Origin: Chara braunii
Taxonomy: Eukaryota; Streptophyta; Charophyceae; Charales; Characeae
Direction of reading: 5' to 3'
NCBI GenBank assembly: GCA_003427395.1
Contig: BFEA01000607.1
Span: forward strand, 60,382-82,885
Length of the DNA stretch: 22,504 nucleotides
A program made the translations under genes and the position numbers. Every line of letters begins with the position of its first letter. The first letter of the stretch is position 1. Below the pieces are notes generated by a model. It was not told where the DNA came from. It made no database searches and was given only the letters and a program-made list of their open reading frames with translations. Below are positions 17,221-22,504 of the stretch, piece after piece.

Positions 17221-17321
17221 TTAGGGCGTCTTTATACACTCCTCGGGGACGTGAAATCCACAAGAGCGCGCTCGTTCCACCTGTCCTTGGGGACGAAATC
17301 GAAAAAGAAATGTGAAAACAC

Positions 17322-17400
17322 CACAAGGAAAATTCCTTGTGCCATCCTTGTGGCCCCAGCCAAAATTTCCTTGTCTCAAGGGACCTCGTGAGGTCCCTTG
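17322..17400. repeat. Two subterminal perfect hairpins, left end of the 1730-bp element
   Basis: 17322-17341 pairs CACAAGGAA with TTCCTTGTG around AA. 17377-17400 pairs CAAGGGACCTC with GAGGTCCCTTG around GT. The first is closely like the right-side hairpin at 18894-18920. Confidence 0.9.
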
Positions 17401-17540
17401 GAGCTCAAGGAACCGTGATTCACGGAGTGGCGAAGAAGTGGCGAAGACATGCGTTGACGGAGAGTTTTGGTTCTTGGGTGGTCCAGATGTGGTCCAGCGG
17501 CGTTAGCACAGACATCCTCGCCCTCCAACGTCTGGGTAGT

Positions 17541-17730
17541 ACCCCAATGTCCCCCAACGGCTGCTGTTGGCGGTGGGCCTCCATCGGGTGGCGTCGTCAT
17601 TTTCGACCAGCATCATGCAGTCTCGCGCGCTTGAGGAACGTATGCCGAGTCCCCCAATGCCCCCAAACGGCTACTGTTGGCGGTGGGCCTCCATCGGGCA
17701 TTGTCGTCGTTTTCGGCCGGCATCAACGGT
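17541..17730. repeat. 110-bp tandem duplication
   Basis: ccccaatgtccccc..acggct.ctgttggcggtgggcctccatcggg at 17542 recurs 110 bp later (cggtgggcct at 17571 and 17681), followed in both copies by gtcgtc.ttttcg.cc.gcatca. Confidence 0.85.
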
Positions 17731-17787
17731 CGGAATTTATTTTTTTTCCCCGGCGGCGCCTTCAGTCCATCCACAGAAGAGGTTTCT

Positions 17788-18402
17788 TCACAAGCGTCGT
17801 ATTGCCATGCATGTCGTCACATGCTGCGCATCCAATAAGACTCTTGCCTTCTCCGCCATCGTGTGTTCATTGCTGCCCTCTCCACTGTGTCGTTCATGGC
17901 CGACCTGTACCTCAGGCTCCCTCTGCTGCTCCTCATCGCTGTGTTGCTTCTGGTGGTCCCTCTGCTGCTCCTCGGCACTGTGCTGCTTCTCGTTGAAGTA
18001 GTCATCCGTGGCATCATCGCATTGTCGAAGGACTTCCCATGTCCCCGCCGTCCTGCGTTTGGTCCACTACCTCGATGTCGCTTGTGGAATGACGCCGCAA
18101 CCCAACGTGTAGCACAGCTCAATGACAGCCTCCAAAGTTGCCACGTAGTCGGGGCCGTCATCCGCAGCTTGCATCAGCGTCCTTCTTCTACACGCACGCA
18201 ACTGCTCCTTCATTCTTCCCAGTGCCCTCTCCTGCGGACAACGAAGAATAACGGTTGACACGGCCGCTGCCACGGCTGCCCGTTCAGGCGGTGTCAACAG
18301 CGCACGTCCGCCCTCTCCACTGCCCTCCATCGCCACCACCTCCACAGGGATGACGTCTCTCTGTTGCCGTCTCAATCCTGGTACCCCAGAGACGTAACCC
18401 AG
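17788..18402 (-). pseudogene. Element-borne protein, unrecognised, one in-frame TAG
   Basis: The minus-strand frame is open from about 18402 (LGYVSGVPGLRRQQ) through LLTPPERAAVAAAVSTV, RALGRMKEQLRACRRR and DDGPDYVATLEAVIELCY to a TAG at 18069-18067. The same frame then continues (TAGTWEVLRQCDDATDDYF) into a charged Gln/Glu/His segment with a 13-residue tandem repeat (QHSAEEQQR, QHSDEEQQR) and ends at a TGA at 17790-17788. The total is about 200 codons. It is largely helical and probably coiled-coil. Autonomous PIF/Harbinger elements often carry a second, Myb/trihelix-like ORF beside the transposase; this may be its counterpart, but I see no clear Myb tryptophan spacing. The start codon is uncertain. 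A frame upstream (18372-18647) could hold the N-terminus. Confidence 0.5.
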
Positions 18403-18893
18403 TCACCCCCCGAGGAGAGGTCCGAGAAGTTGCCGCCTTTCCGTGGATGGCGCCCCCTGGCAGAATAGAGTGTGACGGCGCGAATGATGTGGAGGAGAAG
18501 CTCGACGGTGATGGATGCACCTGGTGCGCGCACGTACACTGACCGGGAGGTGGGCGGAAGGGACGCCGCCGCTAAGGCCGATTCAGCCCTGCACCGTCTG
18601 CGCGCTGCAAGCCGAACGTCGTCGTCGTCACCACAGCTGTACTTCAAATTTTGAATTTCAAACGTAGAGGTTCCCCTTTTTTTTTTTTTTTTTGATGGCC
18701 TGCCTCATGCCCTTTTCCACCGGACGTCGCTGGAACACGCCGTCTCTACAAGGACAGCGGGCGCTGGACCACGGACACCCCTGCCCGTGGCTGCATATCT
18801 TCATATGAAAATGGTCGCAGGCAGGCCACACAGACACGTCCTCGGGGGACATCCCCAAGGATGAGTGGAACGGCACCGCCAAATTCCCTTACA

Positions 18894-18920
18894 AGCCACA
18901 AGGAAAAATTCCTTGTGGCT
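18894..18920. repeat. Subterminal perfect hairpin, right end of the 1730-bp element
   Basis: AGCCACAAGGAA and TTCCTTGTGGCT (12 bp) surround AAA. It mirrors the left-side hairpin at 17322-17341. Confidence 0.92.
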
Positions 18921-18956
18921 CAAGGAATTCATAAGGAGTGTCTAACGACGCCCTTA

Positions 18957-19443
18957 TTCTCTGACAAACTCATCCATGCTAAAGTGTACGATACGACAGT
19001 CCCACCTGGGTGAGTGAAAACACCATCTTTCCAATTTGGGCAGTGCTACCGGAACACTGCCCAAAACGCCTCATGTGCTGTGCCGAAGCGCCTCAGTGAG
19101 TACGGTGTGATGTGTTGGTCCTCTACGCCGGAGCGGTTGCTCCTTTTCCTTTCTTCCGTTACCCAATGGCACAGATATGCGTGTAATGGTTGGATCTCAC
19201 CCGGAATGACGTTGTCAGCAAAGAAGGGTAGTTGCATGCATGCGGGATAGGATCGATACGCCAACAAGACCACTCACCACGGACCTGCCAACGCAGGAGG
19301 ACAAGATCCGAGCCATTCCCGCTCATGAGCGCGCTCGTGTATGACAACGATCCAAAAAGTGGAGTCGTGATATACATCCGCATTTGCATGAGTCGACCTC
19401 GGCCTTGCTTCACCATAAGAAATGCATGTCCGCCAATTAGGAG
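18957..19443. other. Spacer with a strong hairpin
   Basis: 19035-19045 (TTTGGGCAGTG) pairs perfectly with 19055-19065 (CACTGCCCAAA) around a 9-nt loop. No gene is recognised. Confidence 0.7.
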
Positions 19444-19485
19444 ATGGCTACAGAAGCGCCCTTCTGGGTCACCGATCGTGAAAGC

Positions 19486-20034
19486 CTAAGGGATCCGGAA
19501 TATCGTGAATATTGGGAGAGGGAACAACTTAGACGACGGGGAAACCTGAGAAATCCTGAATATTCCTGTCACACTGAAAACGATCGACTGTGTGAGGGGG
19601 ACTTTCAATGGGCTATAGGCAGGAATCCTAGGATCCCGGACTATCCCAACACCAGTAATACCCAATATTATATATCTCTGGGTTTCGTCGCTATCAATAC
19701 CGATTTCCCTCCCTTTTATCTTCTCCTTCCGTATCACCAGCTCACAGTAGTACCGTGGAATTCCATAACTCGCTATTGGCCCCGCACGCCGTGCGCGGAG
19801 TGCCAGCGAGACAGCGCGTATCGAGCCTCGAGATTTATCCAACGAACCCAAACCGAAGCCGAGCAGCGCGCGCACAGCCTCCATCTGAAGCCAGCCTCGT
19901 CGGATTCTGAGGCTTGCTACGAGCGATGCCAACAACTGTTCAGACAGCGCAGCAGCCATATCGTTCCGCCGATCCACCAAATTCACCTCCGCCCCCGGCG
20001 ACGGAGCCAGCGAAGATGGTAACTCCATTTTCCA
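19486..20034 (-). CDS. Doubtful open frame, unrecognised
   Basis: From ATG 20034 (MELPSSLAPSPGAEVNL) the minus strand stays open for about 180 codons. The first half is Ala/Leu/Arg-rich and helical (MAAALSEQLLASLVASLRI, MEAVRALLGFGLGSL). The second half (GITGVGIVRDPRIPAY) looks less protein-like. The plus strand is open over nearly the same interval (19444-20022; MATEAPFWVTDRESLRDPEY), so at least one is a shadow, and I cannot decide between them. No family is recognised. Confidence 0.22.
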   Translation of the reverse strand, partial: WKMELPSSLAPSPGAEVNLVDRRNDMAAALSEQLLASLVASLRIRRGWLQMEAVRALLGFGLGSLDKSRGSIRAVSLALRARRAGPIASYGIPRYYCELVIRKEKIKGREIGIDSDETQRYIILGITGVGIVRDPRIPAYSPLKVPLTQSIVFSVTGIFRISQVSPSSKLFPLPIFTIFRIP

Positions 20035-20076
20035 TGACGTAAAGGCCAGACGTGCCTTGTGCCTACCATCTTGCAC

Positions 20077-20478
20077 AACTGCCCCTAAAACTTGCCACAG
20101 GAGATCTCAGTTCCGACCTGGGACTCCACCCCCACTTTCCTAAAATCCTTGGCACACCCCCTTTTTCGCACTTTCGGGCCCCCATCTCGCTCCAATCAGG
20201 AAGTTGCGCTGGGCGTGAGGTTTGGGCGTCACAGTATCAGGTGGTTAGCCCACAAGCGAGGAAAGGAGTGCCCCCATTAAGTTACCACTAAGGTACCAAT
20301 GCCCAATATCTGTGATTTTGTGCTATCTGTAAAAAACGGGACGCTGGGCCCGATTCCCAGCAGGTGCTGCTCCCCACCAATAGATGGAGCCTACACCGGA
20401 CCAGCTTGAGGTGACTGCTCCTACCAGCACCTCAACCTGCCTCCGAGGTTGCTTTTTGCCAAAAAAAAATAAAAAAAA
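20077..20478. other. Unassigned stretch before the transposase remnant
   Basis: The expected N-terminal part of the transposase is not readable here. An A-rich stretch (20460-20478) directly precedes the first recognisable codons. No terminal inverted repeat is identified. Confidence 0.4.
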
Positions 20479-20749
20479 TTGGCGTATACTCTCCACAGGT
20501 GGGCGCACAGTGACTCGCATTGGCATGCTTGTTCAAGGTACGGTACGGGCAAAACCATTGGACTCCGAGCCATCAGAGAGGTGGCTGAGGCCATTGTCAC
20601 GTGTTACAGGAAAGCGGTCGGGTTTGGGGGGTTTGCGGAGCGTCATCATAAAATGCAGTTGTTTGACGCGTTGGGCTTCCCGAACTATTGGGGGTGCATA
20701 GACTGCACACATGTTTATATGGACAAGCCGCGCACGAGGGATGGGGATG

Positions 20750-20780
<31 letters not shown>

Positions 20781-21469
20781 AAGGGGATGGGGATGAGTGG
20801 ATGACTATTGTTCGGGAAGATTCAACAGGTTCTCCATTGTAGCACAGTTGGTGGTGGACTCCGAACTGAAGATGCTAGACTTCTGCTATGGATTCCCGAG
20901 CACTGTGGTGATGGACGCATGTTGAAGTCAACGTCACTGTACAGGGGAGCTCTACAAGGTTCTCTGTTCTTGGACGACCCCACTGATCCTTTCACTGGTG
21001 AGAGGCCGGCAATTGCAGGTGTGCCTGGCGGGTACTTGCTCACCGATGGCGGGTATCCCAGTCTACCAGGGATCGTGGCTCCTTATGGCCAGCAACGGAA
21101 TCTCACGATTGGCATGCAAGGATGCACTCCACAAGATAGTAAGATCTTGCGTGGAGCATTTTTTTGGAGTTTTCAAGATGCGGTTCGAGTTCTTCTTTCG
21201 TCTGCATGTGACCAATATGAGGAGGGAGGGTTTGGAATTTGAAGCCTGTTGTATTCTCCACAATCTATTTCAGGAATGGGGAGACATGCCGCAAGAGGAC
21301 GCTGAGTCGTCTGATGTGTCTTCCCTGACGCACCTCCTCCCCGTGGTGGACGAGGGAGTATGGGATCACCGGTTGAATTCATGTTCGGTCACAAACACGA
21401 GCACAGGGCGTGAGAGATGCATTGTGTGCAGAAGTGGTCCACTTGTATGAGCTGCGAAAGGAGCAGTGA
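20479..21469 (+). pseudogene. PIF/Harbinger (HARBI1-like) DDE transposase, multiply broken
   Basis: The cut-and-paste nuclease of the PIF/Harbinger superfamily (DDE_Tnp_4 type) reads in pieces across three plus frames. Order: a helix-turn-helix-like stretch (SRYGTGKTIGLRAIREV); ALGFPNYWGCIDCTHV with the first catalytic Asp at 20701; FSIVAQLVVDSELKMLDF; GGYLLTDGGYPSLPGIVAPY with the second Asp at 21045; SCVEHFFGVFKMRFEFF with the catalytic Glu at 21154; CCILHNLFQEWGD; and a C-terminal LCAEVVHLYELRKEQ ending at TGA 21467. Breaks are a poly(A) insertion with a TGA (20751-20796), shifts near 20920, 21095 and 21410, and a TGA at 20923. There is no ATG at the 5' end. The length of about 330 codons is short of a full 400-450 residue transposase. 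No inverted ends were found around it. Confidence 0.9.
20738..20796. mobile_element. Poly(A) insertion with 13-bp target-site duplication
   Basis: GGGATGGGGATGA occurs exactly at 20738-20750 and 20784-20796. Between them are 28 A followed by GAAAG. This is the footprint of a target-primed reverse-transcription event that left only the 3' tail. It interrupts the transposase reading frame. Slippage in a short A run would not by itself duplicate the flank. Confidence 0.72.
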
Positions 21470-21593
21470 AATAGGCCTCACACGCAGAACATTGCGGCTC
21501 GCCCAGTCTACAAGTGGTTGGTGCCCATTTATACATTGTTTTTCCCGAAGGGCTGCTTACTTGTTGTCCAGTGCTTCGATCATTGTTCGTGTG

Positions 21594-22423
21594 GAGCCTT
21601 TCATGCTGGTCCAAATGATTGGGTTTTGCAGAGTTTCTTACCAAGGACCAATGGTGGGAAGGGACTATATCAGGAAGAGTCATGTGCTGGTGAAGGAAAT
21701 GGAGAAGTTGGAGAGGGAAGTTGGAAAGGGAGGTTGAACTAGTCCACAAGTACTCAGTGGAGAGGGGTGATAGCATCACAGTCACAATGTGTTGCGGTAG
21801 ATCCGTTTGTGAAAGTGACATGTCTCTCGAGAACATTCACGCACGGAGGTGGGCAAGTTCTGTTCTCAAGAGACTGCGTGTTTCAAGAGATGGTCTGCGA
21901 CATTGCTGCGACCAACTTGTCATCCACAACCTTCAGATCCGATGAGATAGCGAGGAGTGGAGACGAATGTGGGAGGAGAGCAGAGTGGAAGTACGGGACA
22001 CTACCTGAGCCTTGCATGCTGCAGTTCGAGACAGGGACGAAGCTCGGTTGAGGTGCGAGGCTGCCGATACGAATTTGCAAGTGGCATGCTGGCAGGCTGA
22101 AACTGCTTGGAGGTTCTACGACGACATCATGCACGGAGTAGCGAAGGAGACTGTTGGTGACAATGATTTGTGATTTCGAAGCTCTTTGCATCGGTGGAAA
22201 AGGAAAAGTTGCAGCCACCTCATCAGCAACAGAGGGTGGACATCGGGCAACATGTTCGTGTTGCGAGGAACTCAGTGCGAGGATGAAAATGATGGAGAAA
22301 GAGATCGCACATCTTCAGATTAGTAACGAGTTTCTCAGCCTCCCGGCGTCTTTCTGGGACAAGTCCAATTGGCAGCCTGTTGACTTTTCCGCGGGGCAGT
22401 CGTGCTGCCCCCCCTCTGTGTGA
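21594..22423 (+). pseudogene. Coiled-coil reading-frame remnants downstream of the transposase
   Basis: Three protein-like pieces lie in different plus frames. About 21640-21780: VGRDYIRKSHVLVKEMEKLE, continuing by a shift into KLEREVELVHKYSVERGD. 21946-22173: DSEEWRRMWEESRVEVRD, a TGA at 22006, then RDRDEARLRCEAADTNLQVA and TAWRFYDDIMHGVAKE. 22163-22423: ELSARMKMMEKEIAHLQISN, then SFWDKSNWQPVDFS. All are highly charged and heptad-like, suggesting one decayed coiled-coil protein, perhaps the second ORF of the same PIF/Harbinger element. Family membership is not shown by any motif. Confidence 0.4.
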
Positions 22424-22455
22424 TGTCCTTCACAGCGTGTTCGGTGAATGGAGGA

Positions 22456-22458
<3 letters not shown>

Positions 22459-22504
<46 letters not shown>
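22459..22504. repeat. (GA)n microsatellite at the window end
   Basis: GA dinucleotides run from 22459 to the last base and probably continue outside. Confidence 0.97.

Larger units (their letters stand above)
17224..18953. mobile_element. 1730-bp PIF/Harbinger-like element with TTA target duplication
   Basis: The ends are 20-bp inverted repeats: left GGGCGTCTTTATACACTCCT (17224-17243) and right 18934-18953, matching at 18 of 20. TTA lies immediately outside on both sides (17221-17223 and 18954-18956). TTA duplication plus GGG ends is the PIF/Harbinger signature. Near each end are perfect hairpins: 17322-17341 and 17377-17400 on the left, 18894-18920 on the right. The body carries a minus-strand reading frame (17788-18402), a 110-bp tandem duplication and a T run near 18678. 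It has no DDE transposase, so it is non-autonomous or a derivative. A partial relative lies at 14120-14482. Confidence 0.85.

Noticed and set aside
17863-18258. Plus-strand frame with a very hydrophobic Leu/Val run, like a membrane protein
   Set aside because: It is the complement of the 39-bp repeat encoding QHSAEEQQR / QHSDEEQQR on the minus strand. The minus frame is protein-like over a longer span, so the hydrophobic run is a shadow.

Overview
The window is eukaryotic, repeat-dense nuclear DNA. It contains long (GA)n, (CT)n, (TA)n, (AAT)n and poly(C) tracts, two unresolved N bases in simple repeats (2681 and 10949), foldback elements with target-site duplications, and a broken PIF/Harbinger transposase. 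It shows no prokaryotic operon logic. The style fits a large plant or streptophyte-algal genome (a charophyte is my guess, with low confidence). No single gene here fixes the species, and I see no intact conserved housekeeping gene.

Left part (1-6970): on the minus strand lie at least five protein-coding remnants (blocks E 6967-6629, D 6240-5342, C 5161-4625, B 2071-1155, A 753-1). I cannot assign them to a known family. A and B are clear paralogues: they share PFPPCA, DPWM, CPWA, YKFAN, FLDQYPLR, YCCVRL and SRNE in order, and the codons differ mostly at third positions. All except E carry visible lesions: in-frame TAG or TGA, frameshifts, and a 91-bp tandem duplication in A. The blocks are separated by copies of one palindrome family (arms AAGTGCGAGT / ACTCGCACTT), usually as a pair a short way downstream of a stop codon. 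A two-copy 319-bp tandem repeat (3581-4217) and a diverged ~275-bp duplication (2509-3050) lie among them.

Middle part (7140-13560): mosaic tandem duplications. There is a ~0.9-kb higher-order repeat (7688-9547) with embedded CT and TA runs, then a C-rich degenerate minisatellite duplicated with a 475-bp period (9798-10555), poly(C)/(CT) tracts (10698-11021), an (AAT)n tract, and a tRNA-like Pol III B box next to a TA/TG tract. I see no convincing gene here.

Right part (13560-22504): a transposon graveyard. A Tourist-like foldback element (15207-15578) is flanked by TAA. A set of related short foldbacks lies at 15821-16302. A 1730-bp element (17224-18953) has 20-bp inverted ends and TTA duplications, and carries a minus-strand reading frame interrupted by one TAG; a truncated relative of its right end sits at 14120-14482. 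A PIF/Harbinger-type DDE transposase pseudogene (20479-21469) keeps its D, D and E residues but is broken by frameshifts and by a poly(A) insertion with its own 13-bp target duplication. Coiled-coil reading-frame remnants follow it. TAA/TTA duplications are the PIF/Harbinger hallmark, so this transposase superfamily is the likely mobiliser of at least two of the elements.
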